A stretch of DNA of 64,000 bases from Eunapius fragilis (GCA_963681505.1 OY811993.1:248001-312000); one strand, 5' to 3'; positions 33,901 through 46,195 are shown, counted from the first letter of the stretch. The notes: generated from the letters alone by a model not told the origin. Translations and numbers: made by a program.

Positions 33901-35511
33901 AGAGGGGAATAGTTAGAGAGCACCAACAGTGCAGGTAACAATGAATTATGCGCTACTATGATGGCCCGCAGAATAAGAGGAAGGACGACGAGATGAGACA
34001 AAAGGATGGTACCTGAATAATCACAAACTTAAGCTTGCCCTCTGAGTTGCACAGCTCGTGTGGTACTGTTACAGTCGTATACCTTGCAATGCAAGAACAT
34101 TGGCCTACACCCATTGGAGCGAGATAAGACGCTTACTCCAAAACCGCCTCATCTGGAGTAGGTGTGTTGGTTATACGCATGTAACTGCAGCGCGCGCAGG
34201 TTGGCATGAGTTGGCAACTATCTGCAATTCTTTTTACTGTACTGTTTATGTTTATTGATGGTGGATTTTTTAGGATCACAGATATTGTATTTTACTACAG
34301 TGCTTTTAAACATTCCGACATCAAAATTTTTAAAACTCACCTTTGATGGGTACCCTGTATAGTCTAGTCACATATTGGCAATAATTGGGTCTGGCTCCGC
34401 GAGGCTAGGTACCCTGCTACTTGCATTGCGATTCGTCTTGTCATCATGCCAGTCTGCTTAATTCTTATATGTACCTAATTAAGTACTAACGTAAGGCGCT
34501 TACGGTACTTCAAGAGAAGGTGTTTGAATTGTTGCAATCGGAATTAAGTACATGTATAAAGTGCGCGGTTTAATTCTAAAGCCATGTCCTTGTCACCAAA
34601 CACGTACTGTTTGACAGTCTCAGCCTCACCTCCTATGAGTTCTGATGAAGGCAAAAGCACATTTCTAATGAAAATGAAGGAGTCTTGACATACATATTGC
34701 ATACAAAATGCCATACCGACCAAAGAACTAATTGTACAAAGATGAATCAATGTCACGCACACTCATTTATACGCACATGGGAACCATGATGTACACCGGC
34801 CACACCCATGTGACATACAATTATAAACCTGTTTGATAATGATGGCACACACAGAGAGAGCTAAAAAATCGGATGAAACAGAAGTATTGTTGCAATCTGA
34901 GTGAGCGTGGCAAGTTCAGAATAAGACGAGAAAGCTTTATACTAGTACGTATGCGTGGCATTGTGCTACCGGATAACTGCAACGATTCATTTGGATGCTC
35001 TTGCAAGTGATAAGTTTTCTCATGTTAGTTTACCTAAATTTATGTACAGTAGTGTGCAATGCACAAGTGAATACGAGAGAATTAAGTTAGGTCGGTTAGT
35101 TTAGTGTTATTAAAGGCTAATTATCGGCGTAGTAGGACAATAATGGCGCGAATCGAGCGGGAAATGTATATAAACTTAGCACAACTGTATCTCTGTAATG
35201 GAATATGTAAAAATCAACGAACAGCAGAAATCAATAGTGACAGGACTCTTCTACATGCGTACTGAATTTGAAGCAATTTGGACTCACCTGCAGAGAGCTA
35301 CAACGATTTCAAACCCAGCTAGGTATTGTACCTTGCAACGTCGGTAAGGACCAAGTGCAACACACCAAAGTCGATTTTCTTACAGAGCAATGGTGTGGCA
35401 TGAAGTGTTGAAAACGGGAGGTCGATAGCGTTAACGGTTCCAAGGATATAGCAGTTTAAGTTTTATGTTATAAAATAAAATCCAGAAAGGTCAAAATCTT
35501 GTGGAACGTTC
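33901..35511. other. Spacer, nothing supported
   Basis: No exon with convincing splice sites or similarity was seen. Confidence 0.35.
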
Positions 35512-35610
35512 CATATCACATGTTCCCTCCACCCATGCCAGACATTAAAAACCACTTAGGCCAGCTCAATTTATACCACCATGGACCAAAGATACCATTT
35601 TACTAATTTT
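35512..35610. repeat. Second half of a dispersed repeat pair
   Basis: It matches 32,866-32,960 with a short internal difference. Confidence 0.65.
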
Positions 35611-35879
35611 GTTTTAATGCTAAATCTACAAAGTGCGCATACTTGTCCTACAAACGTTTCACAAGTGAAGTTATTACTCATCTAGATTAATACAGGCAAA
35701 CAATGTATGCATAGAAATGAACATTCTCCTAGTTATGATATGCCATGTCACTGGGAAGTGTCAGGTGACTGACACTTGAGTTAATAGCATTGGTACAGTG
35801 CTGACACTTGCATGCATGTATCATCACAGGTGTAAGGTCTATTTTATGTGGTTCTAACCAAGCAGCAAAACCTGTAAGG

Positions 35880-36556
35880 TAAATATTCCATTGTGGCTTA
35901 GAGTTATGTTTATTTCAGAGAAACTTTGAACTTTAATTAACATATGTGAGCGGGTGGAGTAGAAACGACATTTTCCCCCTATTTCAAAGTTTCGAGAAAA
36001 TGCAATTCAAAGTTTATTGTACCAAGTACATGTACGTAGGTCACTATGTGTATATAATGATTGAAATTGTTCAAAATGGCTGGTCCTAAGTCTTCAGAAG
36101 CTAAACCAAAATGCCTTTCATCTGATTTATTTGTTCAAGGTCATACCAAAGCGCCTTACAAACAGACGTGGCGAGTCATGATGTCGACTCTGAGAGTGAA
36201 AGCGCAGGATCAGAAGGGCATGCACAACAGCCAGCAGCAAAAAAGATAGAGTTGTGCCTGTAGCGTTTCTTTGGGAGCACACGAGCAGGCCTTCAAAGCA
36301 ATGAAGGACACTGGCACAGTGCTAAAGATGAGGCAGTGATATAAGGCGAAAGGTGATGCTGACTGCCTGCATCGGGACATAAAGGCACAATACCTGGCTG
36401 CTGGCCAACGTTTTTGATGCAAGTGGCTTGCAATTATTTTTACTGTTTTGCTTGCATTACCTCTGTTCTTGGTGTTTGGGAGAAACATTTGGTAAATATT
36501 CCATTGTGGCTTAGAGTTATGTTTATTTCAGAGAAACTTTGAACTTTATTATTAAT
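35880..36556. repeat. About 60-bp direct repeat flanking a unique 550-bp stretch
   Basis: GGTAAATATTCCATTGTGGC through TTCAGAGAAACTTTGAACTT occurs at 35,880-35,940 and again at 36,492-36,552, almost identically. The stretch between them has no coding signal. Confidence 0.75.
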
Positions 36557-38000
36557 ATATGCAGCTTCCCCACCCACCATTTTAACAATTCATATATAGA
36601 AGCGATATACATGTAGCATTGAAAATTTCAACAAGTATGTACCCAACCATAAAAGCTTCAATAGTACTTTATGTACTGAGGGCCAGCAGCTATTGCTTTT
36701 TGCTCAGCACACCTTATGAGACTTCATGCACAGATAAAAATGCTGTGAAATTGTAACCATATGTAGAAGAGGATAACGGTGCAACAGAGTTTATGCAACA
36801 TTTACATCTTGTATGAAAACCATTATTCGTCTAGAAATAGGGGCAAACATTACAAAGGTGCTTACACATTCTACTTCATACAATGTTCATCCATCTGGTA
36901 CATGTACCCGCACAAAAATGCAATTTGTCAGGTGCTCTCTACTTAGTGACATTATCGTAACCTCTATCCATACATTACACCACCCAAAATGACTGTGGCA
37001 TGGTGCACAACTATTAAAGCACTAAGGTCCACCTCACCTAAGATACAGTTTAACTTGCTAAGCCTTCAATAATAATATTCTTCTTTAGTGACAGCAAAAG
37101 AACTTTAGAAGTCAAGAACAAGTGGAGTACCCAAAGACCAACAGTGGTAGACTCTGAACAAGGATCGATCAGGAGAGGCCAGTGCAAAATATTAACACAA
37201 AGACTATTGTTCATAAACACAAACTCCAAATAGTGTTATTTCTATATATTCAAACATGTGGTAGGCTTCTGACTCACATTTGAATAAGAAAATGATGACA
37301 AACATGACATATACATTTCTATATTCAGGTAAGCTTCAAAGACCAATATGCAGAAACACATGTTCTTAGCTGAAGTTTGTGATGCTTATGATGTAACACA
37401 CTTGTCAAACATCAACAACAATCCCTTGCTTAAGATTAAATCAGTATAATAACTAAGATAGGTCATACAAATATGAGCATTTACACCAAAATCTAAAGCA
37501 TAGCTTCCAACTCTAGTCCCAAATGATATATATTACCTCTCAGCAATACCACAATAACCACCCCCCTCCCCCATCCCCTGAGACATCACTATACATGTTT
37601 TAACCTCTTAGAAGCCAGTAACAAACAAAATAGCAGCCAAGACTCCAGACAGGAACGGAGGAACCAGCAACCTCCAGAACGAACAGTGCAACCAGTAGTC
37701 ACCTAACAGGAAGGATGAAAGTAGTACTCTATAAACCAAAACAGGAGAGGCCAATGAAACCACTGACACATAAACCACAAAGCATGACAGGCACAAAGTG
37801 TAGTTAAATCACTCTCTCAGTCCACATCACAAACTTGGGATTAGGGTGCACTACAATATCACATGACCTCCCACATTTAAACAACCTTACCATCCCTAAA
37901 GGCTGCGGCATACAGCATACAGCCTCAAAATACACATACAGCCTGAAACAGATGGACTACTAAAAGTGCCTTAGATCAGGTGTATCTTTTTTTCTTTTTA
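36494..38000. repeat. Diverged duplication, copy 1
   Basis: It aligns in order with 38,712-40,200: GGCTTAGAGTTATGTTTATT, ACATGTAGCATTGAAAATTT, CTGAGGGCCAGCAGCTATTG, CAGCAATACCACA, CTTGGGATTAG, CACTACAATATCACATG and CATACAGCCTCAAAATA. Several gaps separate the blocks. No gene was recognised in either copy. Confidence 0.8.
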
Positions 38001-38711
38001 TAAATAAGCAGAAGTTTCGCTTCCATATAACACCAAATACGATTTGAGCCATACTAAGCGTTATTCGTATCTGACAGGATTCCTGGCATAAGAATTTTCT
38101 CATAACCAAACAAGAAAACCACAAGGAGCAATAGCAAGTGATGCAACTAATTTAACACAAATATGGTCTAAAACCTACGAAACAGAATATATTGGGCCTA
38201 CACATAGAGTAGGGAGCCAGAAGAGAAACGGATCACTGAACATGGAAAGCATCAAGCAGAGCCAGAAAAGAAACGGGCTGCTAAATGGCAATGGTACTGG
38301 GGGAGTCCTGAACCTGGTCGCTCGACGAAAAGAGTGCATATTACACTGCCATATCAACGAGGTGCGCCATTGAAAGAGTACTATGCCATTCAAGGGTATG
38401 TCATACACGTACACATACGTTTAGCCTAAAATGAGATAGGGGAATCTAAGCATGCCCTAAGGATAATATCGAGCCATCAAAAGAGTACATACATCACCCA
38501 ACGGTATGCCAATGTCATTCTCTTCCCATGCATTGATATAATCTCTTGCTACACATGAAGTATGATGGCGTCTTATGTCTGAGCGTTGGTGTATAGTACA
38601 GCCTACATATATCAAAGGGAGTGAGTTGACTGCTGTGCTTGCATCAATTTGCTTTGTTATATTGTATCACTAATTCACTAATTAGCAGCTTGCATGCAAG
38701 GGCTTGCTAGA
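38001..38711. other. Spacer between the two duplicated units
   Basis: I see no supported gene. The nearly repeated sequences GAGCCAGAAGAGAAACGG and GAGCCAGAAAAGAAACGG (about 38,214 and 38,260) form a short tandem duplication. Confidence 0.4.
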
Positions 38712-39020
38712 GGCTTAGAGTTATGTTTATTTTGCTCTTTATTAACATATCTAGCTTACACACCCACCATTCATATCTTGAAGCAGTATACATGTAGCAT
38801 TGAAAATTTCAACAAGTATGTATCCAACCATAAAAGCTTCAATACTACTTTATGTACTGAGGGCCAGCAGCTATTGCTTTTCGCTCAGCACACCTTAAAA
38901 ATGAGACTTCATGCACAGATAAAATGCTCTGAAAACCAAGGAAAATGGTACAACTGAGTTTAAGCAACATCTTATATGAAAACTCGTGCATTATTCGTCT
39001 AGAAGTAGGGGGAAACATTA

Positions 39021-39565
39021 TGCACCTATCAATGGTAACTGCAACCCCCCCCCATCCGGGACATATAGGGGATTAGTGGGGGATTTGACAGGCTAATCAG
39101 ATTATTGCGGTGCGCATTTGACCGTACACGGGGATTTGACCTCGACCGCGAAAATGAATTTTAATCGTATAACAGCATGTGACCTCCCCCTATCGGCGTG
39201 TTTTGCAGCTCTAAACTTGTGACGACCTTGGCACATTCACGGTAGGTACGCAACGTCATACCTAGCCTGTACCTCACCGGATACAAGAACATGTGCTTTA
39301 CCAAACTACTAGTACAATTATAACTACAACTCTTATAGCGGCACAATATCAGCTGTATACCTACAAAGGCTAACGCACGTTCGTTTTGAATAGCAGGAAC
39401 GAAACCGTAGGTTATAAAAGGTATCAAACATGTAACGGGACTGGGTCGAGGAGGGGTCATTTGACCAGTTATTAGTCCCCAACAGTGGGGCATTTGATTT
39501 AATAAATGTCAAATCCCCCATATGTCCCGGATGGGGGGGGGTTGCAGTTACCAATGATAGGTGCA
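39021..39565. mobile_element. PIF/Harbinger-like MITE, 545 bp, TTA target duplication
   Basis: The left end TGCACCTATCAATGGTAACT, followed by GCAACCCCCCCCC and ATCCGGGACATATAGGGGAT, matches the complement of the right end over about 60 bp. TTA flanks it on both sides (39,018-39,020 and 39,566-39,568). The related duplicated copy near 36,855 reads AACATTACAAAGG with no insertion, which is an empty site. No transposase is encoded. Confidence 0.9.
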
Positions 39566-39947
39566 TTACAAAGGTGATAACACATTCTATTTCGTACATC
39601 CCACCTGGTAACATGTACTCCCCCAAAGGTTTCAGTGTCTAACCTACATTTAGCCTGATTTACCTCCTAGCAATACCACAAAAACCACCCCCTCCCCCAT
39701 CCAAGGAGATTAATTCTTTTTTACCCGACATAGAATTAAAATAGCCTATCACTAGGGCCTTTAATAACATAATACGCACACATGCCAGCATCAGCAGAGC
39801 TAGTGCATTGCAAGTCATCAAATAACCAGCGTGAAGAATCACATCAAGAACTTGGGATTAGAGTGCACTACAATATCACATGGCCTCCCACATTTACCAT
39901 CCCTAAAGGTAGAGGTGTACAGCATACAGCCTCAAAATATGCATACA

Positions 39948-40160
39948 AGCATACACATACAGGTGTACAGCCTCAAAATATGCATACAGGCGTACAGCCT
40001 CAAAATATGCATACAGGCATACAGCCTCAAAATATGCATACGAGCATACAGCCTCAAAATATGCATACAGGCATACAGCCTCAAAATATGCATACAGGTG
40101 TACAGCCTCAAAATATACATACAGGCATACAGCCTCAAAACATGTGTACAGTGTTGAAAC
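39948..40160. repeat. 27-bp minisatellite
   Basis: About eight units of TACAGCCTCAAAATATGCAT plus ACAGGCA with small variants. The corresponding place in copy 1 (about 37,915-37,955) has only one to two units. The repetitive frames across it are artefacts. Confidence 0.92.
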
Positions 40161-40200
40161 AGGCATACTACTAATAGTGCTTTTAGATCAGGTGAAATTT

Positions 40201-40920
40201 TTGGAAGTTAATTCCACCTCATGGCTGAAGTATCTGCTTCAGATGTGTGGTTAACTGGCCGTATATCCACATATGTATGGCTACACATCGATCAGTACTG
40301 GCATAAAAGTGACACAGGAGATAGAGGCTTTCTGTACCAGGTTGCTACAACTTAAGAGTACGTAGCCTGTAGGCTAGCTCTACTGCCCCTATATACATAA
40401 ATGTATTAAATTCCACCTACTTTTTTAGTTGCGGGATAGAACAGATACAGAAAACAGAGCCCTCCCTGGCTGCTCATGTCACTTTGATCAACACAGCTAT
40501 ACTGCTGGCCAACTGATTAAGCCTTTTACCTTCCTGAACCCGTTCGATGTACGGAACGTAATGGATACTAGCACGGCTTGTTTTACGAGTACCAATAGGA
40601 TTAATTTTCTTGGCCAGATCCTAAAAGGACTGGTACTTCGTGTTCGTAGTACTAGTATTCGGTGTAAGTAGATCGCTCGAAAGACCGAACGACAAAACCT
40701 GTTCACCCGGATGTACAATTGTAACCCCCGGGTGGACATTCAGGACAATAGACATTAAGTTATTATAAACGCTCGTTCTTGATGTCGCCATCTTTAGCTG
40801 CTCAAATTGGTGCCCATTTGCTTCTACCCGCACTCGCAAGAATTATAAAACACCGCAAACCCTACAGTCAACAACCGCACAATGAATACTATTTCTAGTT
40901 AAGTTTATACAGTAGCCCAC
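40201..40920. other. Spacer with weak coding signals on both strands
   Basis: A - strand ATG frame at 40,791 reads MATSRTSVYNNLMSIVLNVH and could open a gene. On the + strand a frame flanked by TTTTTTAG and GTAAGT (about 40,429-40,662) could be an exon. Neither is convincing and they overlap, so neither is called. Confidence 0.25.
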
Positions 40921-40928
40921 CACTTTTT

Positions 40929-41158
40929 AGCTTAGGTGGACAGGTTAGCTCCAAACATTGACCCTCTTGGCTAGCATTTTTAGCCTTAGGTTTTAGGTTA
41001 GGTTGGGGTCCTGGGTCCAGGGCCATAACCCTGAGGGTTTTTAGTTTAGGTGGACAGGTTAGCTCCAAACATTGACCCTCTTGGCTAGCATTTTTAGCCT
41101 TAGTTTTTGGTGAGGTGTACATTGTCTTGGGTCCAAGACTACACCAGGTGGACAGGTC
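40929..41158. repeat. Two-copy direct repeat, period about 114 bp
   Basis: The block GGTGGACAGGTTAGCTCCAA through CTTGGCTAGCATTTTTAGCC occurs at about 40,934 and 41,049. It lies at the 3' side of the Penelope-like element. Confidence 0.8.
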
Positions 41159-44035
41159 TGTCTCAGGCTGTTTCCCGACTGGCTAGCTTCAGGTCCCACA
41201 ATAGGATTAGCAGGTGTTGGACTTGGGTCCAAGTTCACACCGACAGGGCTCAATTCCAATAAACAGATTCGCTCAGAGGATTTGCCCCCTAAGGGAGAAC
41301 TCGTGGGTAGTTTAAGTTTTTTTACCATAGGGACATGGGTGTGTATATTTTCAACATTTTTCCTTTTTTCATATTTTTGTGGTGTATCATTTTTTCTTTT
41401 TTCATTTTTTTGTGGTGGATTATTTTTTTCTTTTTTCATTTTTTTCTTCTACCACCACACCACCTGTTTTTTTCACCCCAAATGGTACCGACACAGAAAC
41501 AAGTTCTGCGTGGTTCAAGGGAATCTGGTCAGGTTCCCTTGATCTAAACAGTCCCTCATCCGAGTCTCGCTCAGTTGTACCACGTGTGTCTATAGGAGGT
41601 TGAGGTTGTCCTTCTTTGCCAGAGATGGGATTCGGTTTGGATTTCACAATCTTGTTGGCAATAGAGGGATTCTTCCTAAGTGCCATGATGGGTGGTTTTG
41701 GAAAATGATTTTTCAAAACTCCATCATCATGTAGTTTCGGCCAAAGGTCAAAAATAATCTTTCTGACCTCTGGTGTGGCATCATTGAAAGTTGTGACAAA
41801 TGTGAGGGAAGGGTCTTCCCCATCACACTTAGAACTTTTTCCCTTCGAAGCGAGAGTGGTCTGTCTCTCGTCAAAGGAGATTCGCTCCAAATGTTTGTTG
41901 GTAACCATCAGAATGTATCCTCTTCTCCTAAGCACAGATTTGTGTTTTGATATCATCCGACGATAGTTTTCTTCGTCAGAGTTAGTTCTGAGGTATCTGA
42001 GGGCTTCACCCAACACAATCCCTTTACCCGTCCCCTTGGGGTGGTAGGAACTAGCATGGACATACAACTGCTTGTTTGTGGGTTTGATGTGTGTTTTAAT
42101 ATCCAACACCCCGCACCGCTTGAACCTCTCACCTTTGTACACGGTAGTGTCCAGAAAGGTGACTTCTTCATAAGAGCATTCGGCTGTGAATTTGATTGTA
42201 GGGTGTATGCCATTGATGTCATCCAGGTATTGATTAAATTGTTGCTTGCTTCCTCAAAATGTCATCTATGAATCTCCTCCAAAGGAGAACAAGGTCTCCG
42301 GCCATGGACTGCAGGGTCTTCTCCATGTGACCCATGAATATGCTGGCGTATGCAGGAGCACAGCGGGTTCCCATTGCGCATCCTTGGATCTGGAGATAAT
42401 GTTGGCCCTCAAAACTCAAAGACGTTGTTCGAAAGGATAACATTGATCATGTTTCCTATTACTTGAGGTGGGGGTTGATCCGGATCCAAGTGGTACGTCA
42501 GATAGAGAGCAGAGACTGCACAGTCAATCCCCTCCCTGTGTATGATATTTGTGTACAGAGATGTGGCGTCAATAGAGGCCAATAAACATTCTGATGGGAA
42601 TGTAAGGCCTTCAAGAACATTTATAAACTGTGTAGAGTCTCTCACGTACAAGGGTAGTTGGCGCATGATGGGTTGTAGCCAAATATCCACCAACTGGGAC
42701 AGATTTTCAGTAGCTGAATCAACGCTACTCACAATCGGTCATATGCCCATAGGATTCTTATGGGTCTTTTTCAGAAAGTAGATTCTGGCCGTCCTCACAG
42801 ACTTAGTGGGATGTGCAAAGTCTGCCATCTCTTTGTTTATGAGGCCATCACGGTACATCCTGTTGATAAAATTAATAACTCCCATTTCAACATCCGAGGT
42901 GGTGTCATAAGGTAGTGCTCGTAGGTGATTGAGGAGATCAAGTCCCTCATTTCTCCCAAAACGGACTCCATGGTCTTGTTGTCCGTAGGGCTAGCAATAT
43001 TGCCAGTCTTACGCCTAAATTTAGATTTTTTTATAGGCGCACCTCTGAACTTATACCTAAACCTTAGCTTGCTGACGAATTGATCAAAGTCAGCCATTAG
43101 GCGATCCTTGCGGATACGCCTCGGTGTCGGTACAAACGATAAGCCTCTACCCAACACTTTCATTTCCGCAACACTGAGGCAACGGTGGGACATATTATCA
43201 TCAATTTTTTGTAATGGGTGGGCGTGAGGCCTCTTTTTAATTAAGTCCACACCAATAATAACCTGTGGCCGGATCCGGTCACATTTGGTCATTTGCCTCT
43301 TTTCTCTGCTGGGTCTCTTTTCTCTGCTGGGTCTCGCCCACTTCTTCCTCCTCCTTCGCCTCTCTCCTCCCACGGGCTCCGATCGCCGTACGGTCGAGGG
43401 CATGGTCTCCCTCTGCCTCGGCTGCCTCTTCTCCTTCTGGGATACCTCACTTGTTCCTGTGGGGAGGGGGAACGGTCGTTCCTGGGGTGGGACGTTGAGC
43501 TTCCCACAGTCTCTCTCCTCCTCTGTGAGTAAGGTTTTGAGCCCGAAGATTCCATGCGGGGTCTCTTCGAGGTCTCCGCCCCTCCTCCCTGCTTTAGCTC
43601 CTCCACCTCCCGCGTCAGTCGTTTCATGCCCCTTTGGAGCTCTGACACCATTATCGACAATTGGTTTGTCGTGGAAGGGGAGGAAGTGTGAGTGAGAGGA
43701 GGGGTTCCCTCGTTTTTTGGGGCCACAGTTTTCTGATCTGTCCTACGTTCCGCAGGTGCCCTGTTGGAGGTCTCCAACTTAGAGGCAACCTGCTTTGCCG
43801 GTCCTTACCCTTGCTCTTAGTCACATCTGCATAAGAGGAACCAACTGAAGGGGTCACATCCATTTTTTCCACCACCTCATGGGTAGGTCTACCCATATGT
43901 TTCCCTCTTTGTCCAGGTTGATTGGCTCGTTTATCCTGTTCCAGGTCTGGAACTTTACGGCCAGCAGATGGAGACATATTACTTTTCTCAAGGTTAACAG
44001 CCATGCGACCAATTCGCCTCAAATGGGGAGCAAGG

Positions 44036-45126
44036 CAGGGGCGGATACAGGAATTTGGAAGGGGGGGGGTCTAATAATTATATTCACAAGGGGGCAGAGC
44101 CCCAGAAACCAACGCCTTTTTATTATATCAAGCTCAAAATTCTTCACAAACATGTGCAACAAATATAGTTCCTTACTACATGCACACAACACTCAATTTG
44201 TGAATGGGCTCACAACAAGGACCCCTAACTCGTTCACTGAACACTCACACTTCCCAAACAGCACACAGAACTTGCAATAACCCCCATCATCAGATTCTGA
44301 GTACACTAAACCATTATATTTACTAAGCCATGAGTGCTGAAAGCTTCTCGTCTGCCCATTTATACTACGGCATGGAAATTTGTAGGTTGCAGCTGGTATG
44401 AAGTGCTTCTTTAGAAGGACATACATTTCATTATCAGTCAGGCTACGTTCTGACTTCAATTTAACCACCTTTCCAAAATCTCCTGTCAAAATAACAGGGT
44501 CTACATCATTGTTTCCACGTATAGTTGGCGTTTTAATGAGTGCAATACCCGCGCTGTTTTCAGGTAAAGAAATTTGCTCGGTTTCTTGAATCTCTATAAC
44601 AGTGTGTGGCTCGATTGCCTGCGTATGCTCGACCATATGGTTGACCACAGCTGCTGGCAATGCGGTAGCGCTAACTGTTACAGCCATCGTTAGTGGTGTA
44701 TCTGAGGTTTCGCTTGAAGAGCCACTAGCCTGATCTACATCGGCACCCGGGGCCGGGCCCTCTGTGGGGGTCGTGGCCGTGCCCGTAGAGACTCTACGTA
44801 CACGACACAAGTATAGCGTAAATAGTTACATGCATGTATGATTAACAGGTTATAGAAGCAAGCATGGTGCAGAGAGATACTTACCGATCCAAACTAAAAT
44901 AATCAGTTAAATTGCCTTCTTTTTTCCTCGCTTTACGCTTTTCGCCACCTTGCAACGGAATCGTGCTCTTCGAACGCTTCATAATATTGGAACGTGTGTC
45001 AATTAATTGCTTTTAAAATTAATTTACATTGCTTTAATTATTCATACTTTGTTAATTATTCATAGTTCAATCGGAGCGAGGGGGGGGTCTTTAGACCCCC
45101 TAGACCCCCCCCTGGATCCGCCACTG
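44036..45126 (-). mobile_element. hAT element remnant, 1,091 bp, carrying only a TTF zinc finger
   Basis: The ends CAGGGGCGGATACAGG (left) and the complement of CAGTGGCGGATCCAGG (right) form the TIRs. CAAGG flanks both sides (44,031-44,035 and 45,127-45,131), a 5-bp target duplication. It is inserted in the Penelope-like element. The internal coding part covers only the N-terminal zinc finger of a hAT-type transposase. Confidence 0.88.
44193..44810 (-). CDS. Truncated hAT transposase: TTF-type zinc finger only
   Basis: The - strand frame of about 205 codons ends in FPCRSINGQTRSFQHSWLSK, YNGLVYSESDDGGYCKFCVL and FGK, the TTF zinc finger of the ZMYM/hAT family, which binds transposon DNA. The DDE catalytic core, DUF4371-type region and C-terminal dimerisation domain of a full protein (usually 600-800 residues) are absent. 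A Ser/Thr/Pro-rich head precedes the finger. Near 44,800 a GT-rich boundary suggests a further upstream exon. Possible roles include none at all or repression in trans. Confidence 0.65.
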   Translation of the reverse strand: MCRVRRVSTGTATTPTEGPAPGADVDQASGSSSETSDTPLTMAVTVSATALPAAVVNHMVEHTQAIEPHTVIEIQETEQISLPENSAGIALIKTPTIRGNNDVDPVILTGDFGKVVKLKSERSLTDNEMYVLLKKHFIPAATYKFPCRSINGQTRSFQHSWLSKYNGLVYSESDDGGYCKFCVLFGKCECSVNELGVLVVSPFTN

Positions 45127-45861
45127 CAAGGTCCTTCCTCATACTCTTCTCCAATTCATCCTGGCGCGGCTCAAGGTCTTGATGCGCCTTTGTCAGGAGG
45201 CTGAGGAGACGTTCAGTCTCTCCATCTCCCAGGCCGGCTGCCCTAATGGTCCGAACACGGTCGGTTCGGGCCTTAATGCTTCGGCCACGGCGCACTTCAG
45301 CCGTTTCTTCCAATGGCTCAGGAGAATTCTCATTTTTTTCCTCTCTACCTCCTTTTCCGCATCCTTCCAGGCTTTGACAAGCGCTGGAGGGGGGTCTGGG
45401 AGGGAGATGGGTTGCTCAATATACAGACCCGCCGGATAAGTGTCCAGAGCAATGTGCTCCTGTAACACCTCCACCTGGTAAACAGCCCTCAGGTGGTCCC
45501 TATAGAGGTCCAAGTATTCCTCTGGGTAGGAGTCAAGGAGGTTTTGCACCTGCTGTCTCACCGAGACCGGAATCAAGGGTCCCTGTAACAGAGACCCTAA
45601 CACCATGGGTGTTGCGTGGGCAAATATGGGTTATTTGAAGGACGGTGGTACACAGCATCAACCCTAGATCTACAAGGTGAGAGGACTACCTCAACATACC
45701 CTCTGGTCTAGCAAGTTCCTCCACGGGGGCCGGGATGGTTAGATTGAGCAGACCCCTCACAGCCTCGTCCGTAACCATCTTCAAGTCAGCCACATCGGAG
45801 CTCAACTCAGAACATCGTCTCTCCGAAGGAGAGTTGAGGAGCATCTCGTCCAAGAGGTCCA

Positions 45862-46195
45862 CCTAGCAGTGCAGCAGGGGTGCGCGGGAGTCCCGTGCAA
45901 TAATGGTTGTACAATGGTTGTACGTACAACCCTATAATACCGTAAATACATCTCATATATCGCGCGCGAGTTTCTTATGTACAACCACCTCGATAATTCG
46001 AAATTTGCCAAGCCTCGCCATAGTTCAATTTATCTTTCATCCCTTTAGAAACTTATGGCTGGCTGTCGTAAATACTTATAAAGAGCGAGGGGAAGCGTCT
46101 ACAGACTGCCCACGCATTGATTGGTCAAAACAGAACTTTGTACTCGCTCTTCCGTCGAAGGTGCGTCACTAATCACTATTTTGTACAACGTGTCT
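45862..46195. repeat. Dispersed repeat related to 49,305-49,560
   Basis: Blocks GCAGGGGTGCGCGGGAG, GCGCGCGAGT, TATGTACAACCAC, CTTTCATCC.TTTAGAAA, CAGACTGCCCACGCA and TTTTTGTACAACG-like sequence are shared in order with 49,305-49,560 and its copy after the gap. The family is unidentified. Confidence 0.65.

Larger units (their letters stand above)
38712..40200. repeat. Diverged duplication, copy 2
   Basis: It is the partner of 36,494-38,000. It carries an extra 545-bp MITE at 39,021-39,565 and an expanded 27-bp minisatellite at 39,948-40,160. Confidence 0.8.
41160..45860 (-). mobile_element. Penelope-like retroelement, broken, with a hAT insertion
   Basis: The - strand carries parts of a Penelope-type reverse transcriptase in order: an N-terminal region with RRIRKDRLMADFDQFVSKLR (about 43,400-42,840), the fingers with LLASIDATSLYTNIIHREGI, the palm with CAMGTRCAPAYASIFMGHME and the catalytic FIDD in WRRFIDDIL (about 42,732-42,230), and the thumb with VYKGERFKRCG, THIKPTNKQLYVHASSYHPK and LGEALRYLRTNSDEE (about 42,220-41,420). 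A lysine- and proline-rich tail follows. I see no GIY-YIG domain. Upstream coding parts lie at 45,860-45,193, with a candidate intron. It is a fossil with about five breaks. Confidence 0.8.

Noticed and set aside
33206-34001. Several leucine/serine/proline frames on the - strand
   Set aside because: Shadows of the GA-rich minisatellite.
39782-40174. Repetitive protein with a nine-residue QPQNMHTGI-type unit
   Set aside because: The 27-bp minisatellite has grown from one or two units in the duplicate, where no frame exists; no other coding evidence.
40429-40839. Overlapping exon candidates on both strands
   Set aside because: Each has plausible splice or start signals, but they conflict and neither shows a recognisable protein.
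42842-45606. LINE identity for the reverse transcriptase at 41-45 kb
   Set aside because: The SLYTNI, GCAMGT and FIDD pattern, and the following KPTNKQLYVH region, fit Penelope-like elements rather than LINEs.
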